A stretch of 38,780 nucleotides of DNA, from NCBI GenBank assembly GCA_937901015.1, contig CALCGQ010000304.1:1-38780 (forward strand). Direction: 5' to 3'. Each line of letters begins with the position of its first letter. Within the stretch, counting starts at the first letter, position 1. Source of the stretch: an uncultured Bacteroidota bacterium (GTDB lineage: Bacteria > Bacteroidota > Bacteroidia > Bacteroidales > F082). Positions 15,552-24,008 of this stretch are shown in pieces. The notes under the pieces are model-generated. The model did no database searches. It was not told the DNA's origin and worked only from the letters and a program-made list of their open reading frames with translations. The translations under genes were made by a program, and so were the position numbers.

Positions 15552-17471
15552 ATGAAACGAAATTTCTTTTTCATCTTTACGATGATTGGTATAATTTTGC
15601 TGGCAGCAAGTTGTACTAATACTGAAAAAAAGCCAATGACAGCTAAACAAATCCCTCTTGAAGATTTTTTCAAGAACCCAGAACAAAACAGTTATCAGAT
15701 ATCACCCGATGGTGATTATTACTCATTTATGGCTCCTTATGAAAACAGGATGAATATCTTCATTCAAAAGCGAGGATCTGATGAAGTAATCCAGTTAACA
15801 AAAGATACCGATAGAGATATAAGTGGATACTTTTGGCCAAATAATGAGAGAATTCTCTATTTGAAAGATACTGGTGGTGATGAAAACTTCAAGCTTTATG
15901 GAGTTAATATTGATAACAGTAATCCCATAGCATACACCGAAATTGATGGTGTTAGAACCCAAATTATTGATGACTTACCAGATATTCCGGGAGAAGTTAT
16001 TATCGGATTAAACGAACGTAACCCTCAGGTTTTTGATCCTTACCGTCTTAACCTTGAAACGGGCGAAAGAGTAATGCTTGCTGAAAACCCTGGTAATATC
16101 CAAGGTTGGATGTTTGATCATGATGGCAAATTGCGTGTAGCATTTGCAATTGTTGATGGTATAAACGTGAGTTTACTATATCGTGAAACTGAAGCTGATG
16201 AATGGAAGAGTGTTCTTACAACCAGCTTTAAGGATAACGTTAGTCCAGAATTTTTCACATTTGATAATAAGAATGTTATCGCTACATCAAATCTTGGAAG
16301 AGATAAAAGTGCAGTTGTTGTATTTGACATCGCCAACGGCAAAGAATTAGAAGTCCTTTATGAAAATCCTGATTTTGATGTTAGCAGCGTTAGTTATTCC
16401 AAGAAAAGAAAGGTTATGACTTCTGCAAATTATACTTCTTCAAAACGCGAAAAACACTACTTCGACAAACAGTATGAAGATCTTTATAAACGTCTGGAAA
16501 AAGACCTCGGTGATTATGAAATTGCCATTACAGGAATAAACAAAGCTGAAGATGTTTATATTATCAGAACATATAGCGACCGTTCTTTAGGTGCATATTA
16601 TATCTATGATATGAACACCGACAAAATGGAAAAAATTACTGATGTGAGCCCATGGATCGATGAAAATGAAATGGCCAATGTAATTCCTGTTAAGTACAAA
16701 ACACGCGACGGACTAAAAGTACATGGATATCTAACACTTCCCAAAGGTTACACTAAGAAAACAGCTAAAAATCTTCCTACAGTTGTTAACCCTCATGGTG
16801 GACCATGGGCTAGAGATGGTTGGGGATTTAATCCTGAGGTTCAGTTTTTGGCAAACCGTGGATATGCTGTTTTCCAAATGAATTTCCGTGGATCAACCGG
16901 TTATGGTAAGAAATTCTGGGAAGCTTCATTTAAAAAATGGGGGCAAGAAATGCAAGATGATATCACAGATGGTACAAATTGGCTAATCAAAAAAGGCGTT
17001 GCCGATCCTGATAGAATTGCTATTTATGGAGCAAGTTATGGTGGTTATGCTACTTTAATGGGATTGGTGAAAGAGCCTAATCTATATGCGGCTGGTGTTG
17101 ACTACGTTGGTGTTTCAAATATGTTCACTTTCATGAAAACAATTCCTCCATACTGGGAGCCTATGTTGAAAATGATGTATGAAATGGTAGGAAACCCAAC
17201 CACAGATAGTGTAATGTTAAGGGAAGTTAGCCCTGCATACCATGTGGACAAAATTGTTGCTCCGCTATTTATTGCTCAGGGGGCAAATGACCCACGTGTT
17301 AATATCGACGAATCAGACCAGATTGTTGAAGCCATGAAAGCTCGTGGTGTTACCGTTGAGTACATGGTAAAGGACGATGAAGGCCACGGATTCCGTAACG
17401 AAGAAAATCGTTTTGATTTCTATCGTGCAATGGAAGCGTTCTTGAAAAAAGAAATGGGAGAAAAAAAATAA
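15552..17471 (+). CDS. S9-family prolyl oligopeptidase-type lipoprotein peptidase
   Basis: This is a serine peptidase of the S9 (acylaminoacyl/dipeptidyl peptidase) type, probably cleaving oligopeptides in the periplasm. The N-terminus is a lipoprotein signal with lipobox LAASC. No acidic surface-export signal follows the Cys, which favours the periplasmic side. A beta-propeller domain (about 45-380) precedes the alpha/beta-hydrolase domain (about 390-639). The catalytic triad is visible: S495 in GASYGGY, D580 in QGANDPRV and H612 in DEGHGF. The length of 639 residues is standard. It has its own promoter and ends at a hairpin terminator shared with the convergent M1 peptidase gene. Confidence 0.95.
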   Translation: MKRNFFFIFTMIGIILLAASCTNTEKKPMTAKQIPLEDFFKNPEQNSYQISPDGDYYSFMAPYENRMNIFIQKRGSDEVIQLTKDTDRDISGYFWPNNERILYLKDTGGDENFKLYGVNIDNSNPIAYTEIDGVRTQIIDDLPDIPGEVIIGLNERNPQVFDPYRLNLETGERVMLAENPGNIQGWMFDHDGKLRVAFAIVDGINVSLLYRETEADEWKSVLTTSFKDNVSPEFFTFDNKNVIATSNLGRDKSAVVVFDIANGKELEVLYENPDFDVSSVSYSKKRKVMTSANYTSSKREKHYFDKQYEDLYKRLEKDLGDYEIAITGINKAEDVYIIRTYSDRSLGAYYIYDMNTDKMEKITDVSPWIDENEMANVIPVKYKTRDGLKVHGYLTLPKGYTKKTAKNLPTVVNPHGGPWARDGWGFNPEVQFLANRGYAVFQMNFRGSTGYGKKFWEASFKKWGQEMQDDITDGTNWLIKKGVADPDRIAIYGASYGGYATLMGLVKEPNLYAAGVDYVGVSNMFTFMKTIPPYWEPMLKMMYEMVGNPTTDSVMLREVSPAYHVDKIVAPLFIAQGANDPRVNIDESDQIVEAMKARGVTVEYMVKDDEGHGFRNEENRFDFYRAMEAFLKKEMGEKK

Positions 17472-17480
17472 CCAATCACC

Positions 17481-17519
17481 CTTACCCCTGTTAGGGTTAT
17501 AAGCTTTGGCAGGGGTAAG
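17481..17519. terminator. Bidirectional hairpin terminator between convergent peptidase genes
   Basis: CTTACCCCTG (17481-17490) and CAGGGGTAAG (17510-17519) are perfect reverse complements, with a 19-base loop. This GC-rich stem stands out in an AT-rich gap of 54 bp between two convergent genes. An A-run at the end of the + gene gives a U-tract for minus-strand transcripts, offset by about 10 bases. The loop also holds GGG, which could pair with the left arm as an alternative. Confidence 0.65.
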
Positions 17520-17525
17520 ATATTA

Positions 17526-19502
17526 TTAATTAACAACAAATTTTCTCGACATAATTGAACCATCACTGGTAACACTAACAAAATATACTCCAGGTCGAAA
17601 TTGTGAGGTATTAACCTCGAGCAATTCTTCACCGGTTTCCCCATAATACAATTGCTGCCCTTGAAGATTTCTAATCTGAACCTCTTTATTTGATCTATCA
17701 GAGTTCATAAAGTAAATATTTAATTTATTCCTTGTTGGGATGGGGCCCATGGTAAAGAATATTGAACTGCTATTGGTTTCATCAGTAATTGATATATCCA
17801 TTACCTCTTCGAGAGTCCATTCATTGGGATCAACTTCAACATTAACCACATTCTTGCTTACTGGTAGCGAAAAAACATTGAGATTATCTGTTTGTCTAAA
17901 CTGAACAATGGTATCGGTTCCATCTGCAAATATTAATCTAAAGTCCAACAACATATTGTATAAGGATGTATGAAGGGAGGTTGTGGTTTGGGTAGAGCTT
18001 ATGTAAAATTTATTATCATCACCCACCCAATAAGTAAAGCTGTATTGAGGAAATCCCTGTCCATAATACCACTGATCAAAAAACTGTTCAAAATCCATTC
18101 CTGTCATTTCTTCAGCAAGAGCCCTAAAATCTTCTCCTGTTGCTGTACTTCCTCCAAAATCCTGCTGAAAGGATCGAAGGATATCAAAAAACAGATCATC
18201 ATTATGGATTTCATGTCGCAGCATATGTATTATGCATGCGCCTTTATCATATGTCAATGCTCCCGAAAAAATACGCCATTCATTTCCTGGATATATCTGG
18301 TCTTCGGGAATATAAATACTGCCATTATCAACAGACATGGCATGCTGTTGTGTTCCAATGATAAAGTCTTTAGCTGCCTCACTACCCAATAAAAATTCAT
18401 TGGCCAGATAATCAGAGTATACTGCAAACCCTTCGTTAATCCATATGTCGCTCCATGTAGCACAAGTAATATTATCTCCAAACCACATATGTCCTAGCTC
18501 ATGAGCAATCAGGTGAAAACTAAAATTTCCCATGGTCGACATTGTTTGGTGCTCCATTCCACCACCAAGTTGTGTTTCACAATGCCCATATTTTTCATCT
18601 GAGAAAGGATAAAGACTAAATAACTCACAATACAATTCCATTATGCCTTTGGTTTTACCGATGGATTCTCTCTTCATTTCAACATTGGCAGGATTATTAT
18701 ACAGAAAGTTTTGGATCAATAGTGAATCACCACTCATCTGAATTGGATGTGCATATATACTATAGTCGGTATAATCAGCAACTGCAAATGATATCAAATA
18801 ATAGTCAATTGGGTAGTTTGTCTTCCACTCATACCTTTTCATGTTATCACCCACATCCACAATATTAGTTAGTAGTCCTTGTGAGCCCACCATATTAGAA
18901 GCAGAAGTTGTGAAAAAAAGTATTGCTGAATCTGCTTTATCTTCAAGATCCTGCTTTACCGGAAACCAGTCCTTGGCAGCGAAAGGTTCTGATAATGTCC
19001 AGGTTACATGTTTCTGCCATCCAGGAGAATAATCATTTGTTACCCCGCTAAAAAATCCACCTTCTGGAGGTTTCCCGTGGTAATAAATTCGTGCAACTAT
19101 GTCCGAACCAGCCTCAACTTCATTTACAGGAATTATTACATTATCTCCATCCCTATAATAATTATCCATCAATTCACCATTAAAAAGAATGTGTTCAATT
19201 GTTTGTTCTGGGATTAGCTCAAAGGCAAACGTATCCAAATTAACAAGAGCTTTGGCATTAATAAATGCGTTTCCACTAACAAATGTTGTTGTATCACTAA
19301 CCTCAATATCCAGAATGTAAGAAGTAACATCATAATCAAACAGATATTGACTTTGCCAATTGTAATCGGGGTTAAAAATCATTTTATTGGTGTATGCTGT
19401 TGCGTGCGAACATTTCCCTTCATAATTATCATGATTGGTCCACTGTGCTGAAATGGTAATTGATATGATGGAAAAAATAAATATGATTAAAAAACGTTTC
19501 AT
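17526..19502 (-). CDS. Secreted M1-family aminopeptidase with T9SS sorting domain
   Basis: This is a zinc metallopeptidase of the M1 (gluzincin) family exported through T9SS. A signal peptide (about 1-19, ITISAQ) precedes the N-terminal beta domain. The catalytic domain has the exopeptidase-type motif GGGMEHQT in place of the usual GAMEN. The zinc site is HELGHMWFGD, with the third ligand Glu in WINEGFAVYSDY downstream. The C-terminal part of about 75 residues (GPIPTRNKLNIYF to SRKFVVN) is a T9SS type A sorting domain. The length of 658 residues fits secreted Bacteroidota M1 proteins. With the convergent S9 peptidase it forms a pair of peptide-degrading enzymes; whether they act together is inference. 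Confidence 0.94.
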   Translation of the reverse strand: MKRFLIIFIFSIISITISAQWTNHDNYEGKCSHATAYTNKMIFNPDYNWQSQYLFDYDVTSYILDIEVSDTTTFVSGNAFINAKALVNLDTFAFELIPEQTIEHILFNGELMDNYYRDGDNVIIPVNEVEAGSDIVARIYYHGKPPEGGFFSGVTNDYSPGWQKHVTWTLSEPFAAKDWFPVKQDLEDKADSAILFFTTSASNMVGSQGLLTNIVDVGDNMKRYEWKTNYPIDYYLISFAVADYTDYSIYAHPIQMSGDSLLIQNFLYNNPANVEMKRESIGKTKGIMELYCELFSLYPFSDEKYGHCETQLGGGMEHQTMSTMGNFSFHLIAHELGHMWFGDNITCATWSDIWINEGFAVYSDYLANEFLLGSEAAKDFIIGTQQHAMSVDNGSIYIPEDQIYPGNEWRIFSGALTYDKGACIIHMLRHEIHNDDLFFDILRSFQQDFGGSTATGEDFRALAEEMTGMDFEQFFDQWYYGQGFPQYSFTYWVGDDNKFYISSTQTTTSLHTSLYNMLLDFRLIFADGTDTIVQFRQTDNLNVFSLPVSKNVVNVEVDPNEWTLEEVMDISITDETNSSSIFFTMGPIPTRNKLNIYFMNSDRSNKEVQIRNLQGQQLYYGETGEELLEVNTSQFRPGVYFVSVTSDGSIMSRKFVVN

Positions 19503-19596
19503 AATCCAATGTTTAAGTTAATGTATCTGCATAAGATTTGAATAAGCAGTAAAACCAGCACAGAATAATTCACATACGATGCTGACCTTGAATTTA

Positions 19597-19604
19597 TATC
19601 TTTG
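19597..19604 (+). promoter_or_regulatory. Possible -7 element (TATCTTTG) for the DUF4175 cluster
   Basis: TATCTTTG fits TAnnTTTG but lacks a TTG at the proper -33 spacing. It would leave a leader of about 135 bp before the gene at 19744. The 241-bp gap between the divergent genes holds this element and the dyad at 19625-19659; nothing else was recognised there. Confidence 0.25.
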
Positions 19605-19624
19605 CCGAAAATAAATGGCATAGA

Positions 19625-19659
19625 ATTTTCATGTAAATATACATTGTATATGTGAAAAT
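19625..19659. repeat. Nested inverted repeat in the divergent M1/DUF4175 spacer
   Basis: The inner palindrome ATATACA-T-TGTATAT (19637-19651) is perfect. It is flanked by ATTTTCA (19625-19631) and its reverse complement TGAAAAT (19653-19659), slightly off-centre. It could be an operator or a leader hairpin for the + strand cluster. No family of regulator is implied by the sequence. Confidence 0.35.
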
Positions 19660-19743
19660 CTAACGTTTCCTTATATTATGAACACCAATTATAGTATGGG
19701 AACAAATTAAATAATATTACATAAGTTAATCATATAAGTTGTC

Positions 19744-22700
19744 ATGAGTTCCTCCTTCGACATATTAGTAAATAAGCTAAACGGTTTTATACGAAAGTAT
19801 TACAAGAACCTTATTCTGAAAGGGACCATATTAAGTTTAAGTCTTATTTTCTTACTTTTTATCATAATAACCTTCGTTGAATATCTATCGTGGTCAAATA
19901 CAATTACCAGAACTGTTATTTACTATTCATTTATAATATCAGTTTTTTTGATTGTGTCGTACTACATTATAATTCCTCTTTCAAAATTAATTAAGCTCGG
20001 AAAAGTACTTTCTCACAAAGAAGCTGCATTAATTATTGGAGAACATTTCCCAGAGGTTAGCGACAAACTTCTTAATACATTACAGTTAAAAGAAAATAAT
20101 AGCAGCCAAAGTATGGATCTGTTATTGGCTGGAATTGAGCAAAAATCCTCGGATCTTAGTCCTGTTCCTTTTCATAAGGCTGTATTGTACAAAACAAACC
20201 TTAAATATGCAAAATATGCGCTCCCTCCTATTATTCTGATCTTGGCGGTTCTATTCATTGCACCTAGTGTTATCTATGAATCCACCGATCGTATTCTTAA
20301 TCACAACACTGGATATGTGAAACCGCTTCCATATTCACTTGAGTTACAGAATAGTGTTTTTGAGTGTGCTCAACGCGAAGATTTTACAATTTTACTAAAG
20401 GTAACCGGCGAAGAAATACCATCTAAAATATGGATAAGCGAAAACAGTTTTAATTATAGAATGGTTGAAATCAAACCAGGTTTATTTGAATATACAATTA
20501 AAGATATTCTTACTGATGTATATTTTTCGATAGTTACGGAAGACTTTGTAAGCGATAAATATCATATTAAAGTATATCCTCAACCTGTAATTTTCAATTT
20601 CGATGTTGAGCTTATTTACGCACCATATCTTCAAAAACAAAGTGAAAATATTGAAAATATTGGCGACCTTATAATACCTGAAGGCACATTAATAAATTGG
20701 AGCATTTATACTCGTGACACAAAAAATATTTCATTTATTATTGGTGATAGCCTTGATGTGCTTACAAACAATGAGTCAAATGTTTTTAAACATAGTATTA
20801 CTGCAAAAAATGATTTCGATTACACTCTGGTTTCAGAAAATGAATTCATGATTAGTAAGGATTCCATGAGATTCAATATTCAGGTAATTAAGGATGAGTT
20901 TCCCGCCATAAGGGCCAATGAATATAAGGATGAAAACAACTACGGTATAATAAATTTCAGCGGTACCATAAGCGATGACCATGGGTTTTTATCTTTAAGT
21001 TTCTATTATAGAAAAGACAGTATTCCTGAGCTTGGTTGGACCAAAGAGAAGCTATTAATTGATCGCAACTTAAGCCAGCAGAATTTTGACTATATGATGC
21101 TTGCAACTGAATACAATCTGCTTCCTGGTGATGCATTAAACTACTATTTTGAAGTTAGAGATAATGATGCATTTAATGGGTATAAAAGTGCTAAATCTGA
21201 AATGTATAATTTCATGATGCCCGATGCCTCCGAACTTGAAAACAAGATTGATAATTCTTCAGATGAGCTTAAATCAAAATTAGCAGAATCGCTAAAGGAG
21301 ATAAACCAGCTAAATAAGCAAATTGAAGAAACCAGACTAAATCTATTTGAAAAGAAAGATTTGAGCTGGGCTGACAAGCAACAGTTGTCAGACCTTCTTA
21401 AGAAAGAGGAAGCTCTTAAAAAACAACTCGACGACATTAAGAAATTAAATGAAGATATCAAGGAACTCGAAGAGCTGCTTAAGAAGAAAATGAGTCCTGA
21501 ACTTGCAGAAAAACTTAAACAACTTCAGGAATTATTTAATGAATTATTTGACAAGGATCTGGAAAAAGAGCTTGAGAAACTCAAAGAAGAATTGGAAAAA
21601 GAAAATGTGAGTGAGTTTCTTGAGAAGATGAAACAGCAAAATGAAGACCTTAAAAGTGATCTTGAGCAAAACCTTGAATTATATAAGCAGATGGAGTTCG
21701 AGCAGATGATTGAAGAGTCCATTGAGGAGTTGCAAAAATTGGCTGAAAAAGAAAAAACATTAAGCGAAGAAACTGCTAATAAGGAAAACAGTAAAGAAGA
21801 ATCTGCTGAAAAACAGTCAGAAATTCAGGAGGAATTTGCTGAGCTAATGGAAAAACTTGAAAATGCTGATAGCTTAAACAAAGAACTGGAAGAACCATTC
21901 AATGTACAGGTTGACACAGCTACTGCTGGAGATATTAGTGAAGAAATGGAAAAGGCCCAGGAAAATGTTGAAAAAGGCAAGGAGAATAAAGCTTCCGAGA
22001 ATCAGAAAAGTGCCGGAGATAAGATGGAGGATATGGCCGATGGTTTATCAATGATGATGAATGCTGCCATGGAAGAAAAGATGGGTGAAGATGTGGAGCA
22101 GATAAAAAGAATGCTTGATAATTTATTGGATCTAAGTTTTGCTCAAGAAAATTTAATTGGAGAGCTTAATACAACCCTTAAAAATGATCCTAAAAATGAT
22201 GAAATCAGAGAACAGCAAAAAGGTCTAAAGGATGATTTTGAGCTAATCAACGATTCGTTGATGGCAATGAGCAAACGACAGGTGGCCATTAAGCCATTTA
22301 TTGTAAAAGAGTCGGGTAAAATAAACAGCCATATAGATAAAGCTTTAAGAGGTCTTGAAGAGCAAAACAAGGGTAAGGCCTCAGGTGAGCAACAATATGC
22401 CATGACATCAATGAATAACCTGTCGTTGATGCTTGCAGAATCACTGGAACAAATGAAACAGTCCATGCAAATGGCTGCCCAGAAAAAAGGTGGTGGGAAA
22501 TGTAAAAATCCAGGAAAAGGTAAATCTCCATCCATGTCAGAGATAATGAAACAACAAGAAGGTTTGGGTCAGGGAATGAAGGGAAAGATGAAGAAGAGCG
22601 GAAAAGATGGTAAGGATGGGAAAGATGGCTTAAATAATAAAAGTGAAGAGTTGGCACGAATGGCTGCCACTCAAGGTGAAATTCGCAGGATGTTACAGGA

Positions 22701-23085
22701 GTTCGTTGAACAGCTTGAGGGCGAGGGTGGCAATGGTAGTGCGCTTAGTAAGATCCTTGAAGAAATGAAAAAAAATGAAGATGATATAATTAATAGAAGA
22801 GTTACAATGGAAACATTGGAACGTCAAAAGCAAATTGAAACCAGATTATTAAAATCTCAAAAAGCTCTTCAGGAAAGGGAAAAGGAGAAAAAAAGGGAAT
22901 CTAAAGAAGGAAAAAATCGTAATAATAGTAACCAAAATAATAAATCTGAGTATAAGTCAACAAAAGAAAATCAAGAGGAAATTCTTATTACAACTCCTAT
23001 TGAACTTCAACCATATTACAAGAAGCTCCTAAAGGAGTATCTTTATAAACTAGAAACAGAAAAGGATAAGGAAAATGGTAGTTAA
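19744..23085 (+). CDS. DUF4175-family membrane protein with long coiled coil
   Basis: This is a large Bacteroidota protein of unknown function. Two membrane helices lie near residues 24-47 and 57-78 and a third near 158-176. Next comes a beta-rich region (about 190-480), probably periplasmic. From about 490 to 1090 it is a very charged, Lys/Glu/Gln-rich coiled coil containing low-complexity KDGKDGKDG and Met-rich MKQSMQMAA segments. The N-terminal helices and the layout match DUF4175. The last 11 bases overlap the next gene, and from memory the order DUF4175, ATP-binding protein, ybeY, mnmG recurs in Bacteroidota, implying a linked cell-envelope or translation-related role. The exact job is not known. 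Confidence 0.88.
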   Translation: MSSSFDILVNKLNGFIRKYYKNLILKGTILSLSLIFLLFIIITFVEYLSWSNTITRTVIYYSFIISVFLIVSYYIIIPLSKLIKLGKVLSHKEAALIIGEHFPEVSDKLLNTLQLKENNSSQSMDLLLAGIEQKSSDLSPVPFHKAVLYKTNLKYAKYALPPIILILAVLFIAPSVIYESTDRILNHNTGYVKPLPYSLELQNSVFECAQREDFTILLKVTGEEIPSKIWISENSFNYRMVEIKPGLFEYTIKDILTDVYFSIVTEDFVSDKYHIKVYPQPVIFNFDVELIYAPYLQKQSENIENIGDLIIPEGTLINWSIYTRDTKNISFIIGDSLDVLTNNESNVFKHSITAKNDFDYTLVSENEFMISKDSMRFNIQVIKDEFPAIRANEYKDENNYGIINFSGTISDDHGFLSLSFYYRKDSIPELGWTKEKLLIDRNLSQQNFDYMMLATEYNLLPGDALNYYFEVRDNDAFNGYKSAKSEMYNFMMPDASELENKIDNSSDELKSKLAESLKEINQLNKQIEETRLNLFEKKDLSWADKQQLSDLLKKEEALKKQLDDIKKLNEDIKELEELLKKKMSPELAEKLKQLQELFNELFDKDLEKELEKLKEELEKENVSEFLEKMKQQNEDLKSDLEQNLELYKQMEFEQMIEESIEELQKLAEKEKTLSEETANKENSKEESAEKQSEIQEEFAELMEKLENADSLNKELEEPFNVQVDTATAGDISEEMEKAQENVEKGKENKASENQKSAGDKMEDMADGLSMMMNAAMEEKMGEDVEQIKRMLDNLLDLSFAQENLIGELNTTLKNDPKNDEIREQQKGLKDDFELINDSLMAMSKRQVAIKPFIVKESGKINSHIDKALRGLEEQNKGKASGEQQYAMTSMNNLSLMLAESLEQMKQSMQMAAQKKGGGKCKNPGKGKSPSMSEIMKQQEGLGQGMKGKMKKSGKDGKDGKDGLNNKSEELARMAATQGEIRRMLQEFVEQLEGEGGNGSALSKILEEMKKNEDDIINRRVTMETLERQKQIETRLLKSQKALQEREKEKKRESKEGKNRNNSNQNNKSEYKSTKENQEEILITTPIELQPYYKKLLKEYLYKLETEKDKENGS

Positions 23086-23563
23086 TAACCAATCAATTAC
23101 GATCGATCTTAAATCTGACAAAATAAGAGATATTGAGCTATTTGTTGATAAAGTATGTGATCAACTTTTTATCAACGACACATATTATGGTAATATCTTA
23201 ATGTCAGTTTCTGAATTATTCAATTACCTTGTTGATAATAACCAGAATGAAAGTATAAATATCACATATAATTCTAATTACGAGAGTATCAGTATTAGCT
23301 TTCATCCTATTGATAATCAATCTATTACCGATCTTTCCGGAGACGTTGATTTTGAGCAATTAATGCATCAAGATGCCAATAAAAATATATTTCTTATTCG
23401 CTCTCTTGTGGACAAAATACATCATGTAAATGAAGGTACCATATCCCTTGAGTTTGATATAAGTGCTCTTCATAATGAGATATATCAAAAGCGCTCCCAG
23501 CTGTTGAAGAACTACTTTAGTAAACAATCGGTTAAAGAAAAAGTTAATAATCACAATGATTAA
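23075..23563 (+). CDS. Degenerate HATPase_c_2 (RsbW-like) ATP-binding-fold protein
   Basis: This small cytoplasmic protein (162 residues) has the layout of anti-sigma-factor-type GHKL ATPases. A helix resembling the N-box (VSELFNYLVDNN) is followed by strands and by NIFLIRSLVDKIHHVNEGT, which matches the family's C-terminal GxGxFLxRxLxDxVxxxxxGT pattern. The nucleotide-binding residues look eroded. The Asn four residues after Glu47 is Tyr51, the DxGxG box is absent (FHPIDNQSI) and the G-x-G before FLIRSL reads NKN. ATP binding may therefore be lost. The start overlaps the DUF4175 gene by 11 bp and the end overlaps ybeY by 8 bp, so all three should be translated together. Confidence 0.75.
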   Translation: MVVNNQSITIDLKSDKIRDIELFVDKVCDQLFINDTYYGNILMSVSELFNYLVDNNQNESINITYNSNYESISISFHPIDNQSITDLSGDVDFEQLMHQDANKNIFLIRSLVDKIHHVNEGTISLEFDISALHNEIYQKRSQLLKNYFSKQSVKEKVNNHND

Positions 23564-23975
23564 TTTTTCTTTTCAGCAAATTGAATATGCTGAATACATA
23601 GAAGAAATAACTACCCGAGATTGGATTAGAAATGTAATCTCTTCAGAGCAAAAAATAGAAGGAGAGATCCATTATGTATTTTGTAATGACCACGAATTAC
23701 TTTCCATGAACAAAAGTTTTCTTGACCACGATACGTATACTGATATAATATCATTTCCATCATCAGAAATTAATAACCTTATCAGTGGGGAAATTTACAT
23801 TAGCATTGATAGAGTTGTTGAAAATGCAAAGAGTTTGAAAGTAAGTTTTGGTAAAGAATTATCAAGAGTAATTATCCATGGCATCCTTCATTTTATGGGC
23901 TACGATGATCACAGCCCCAATGAAAAAAAGCAAATGCGTGAGAAAGAAGATTATTACTTAAATTTGCAACCTTAA
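23556..23975 (+). CDS. ybeY: Endoribonuclease YbeY (rRNA maturation factor)
   Basis: YbeY is a zinc-dependent single-strand RNase involved in 16S rRNA maturation and ribosome quality control. The 139-residue length is normal. The metal site is HGILHFMGYDDHS, with H108 and H112 in place. The family's third His (ten residues after the first) is D118 here, with H119 beside it, resembling the Asp variant I recall from other Bacteroidota. The upstream conserved segment DTYTDIISFP is also present. The gene overlaps the preceding one by 8 bp and is followed by a parS site 10 bp after its stop. Confidence 0.92.
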   Translation: MINFSFQQIEYAEYIEEITTRDWIRNVISSEQKIEGEIHYVFCNDHELLSMNKSFLDHDTYTDIISFPSSEINNLISGEIYISIDRVVENAKSLKVSFGKELSRVIIHGILHFMGYDDHSPNEKKQMREKEDYYLNLQP

Positions 23976-23985
23976 TTTCCACAAT

Positions 23986-24001
23986 TGTTCCACGTGAAAC
24001 A
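23986..24001. other. parS site 1 (TGTTCCACGTGAAACA)
   Basis: The 16-bp sequence matches the ParB/Spo0J parS consensus TGTTNCACGTGAAACA at every fixed position. It lies between ybeY and the likely ATG of mnmG. ParB would load here and spread, marking an origin-proximal segment for chromosome segregation and SMC loading. An identical-core site lies 1.9 kb downstream. Confidence 0.85.
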
Positions 24002-24008
24002 AAAGAGT

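Noticed and set aside
17284-17302. Third parS-like CACGTG within the S9 peptidase gene
   Set aside because: Only the central six bases match; the flanks do not fit TGTTN and AAACA.
22143-22657. Two long minus-strand frames of 119 and 130 codons inside the DUF4175 gene
   Set aside because: They mirror the Lys/Glu-rich coiled-coil coding sequence and read as Ser/Phe/Leu-rich low complexity with no homology signal.
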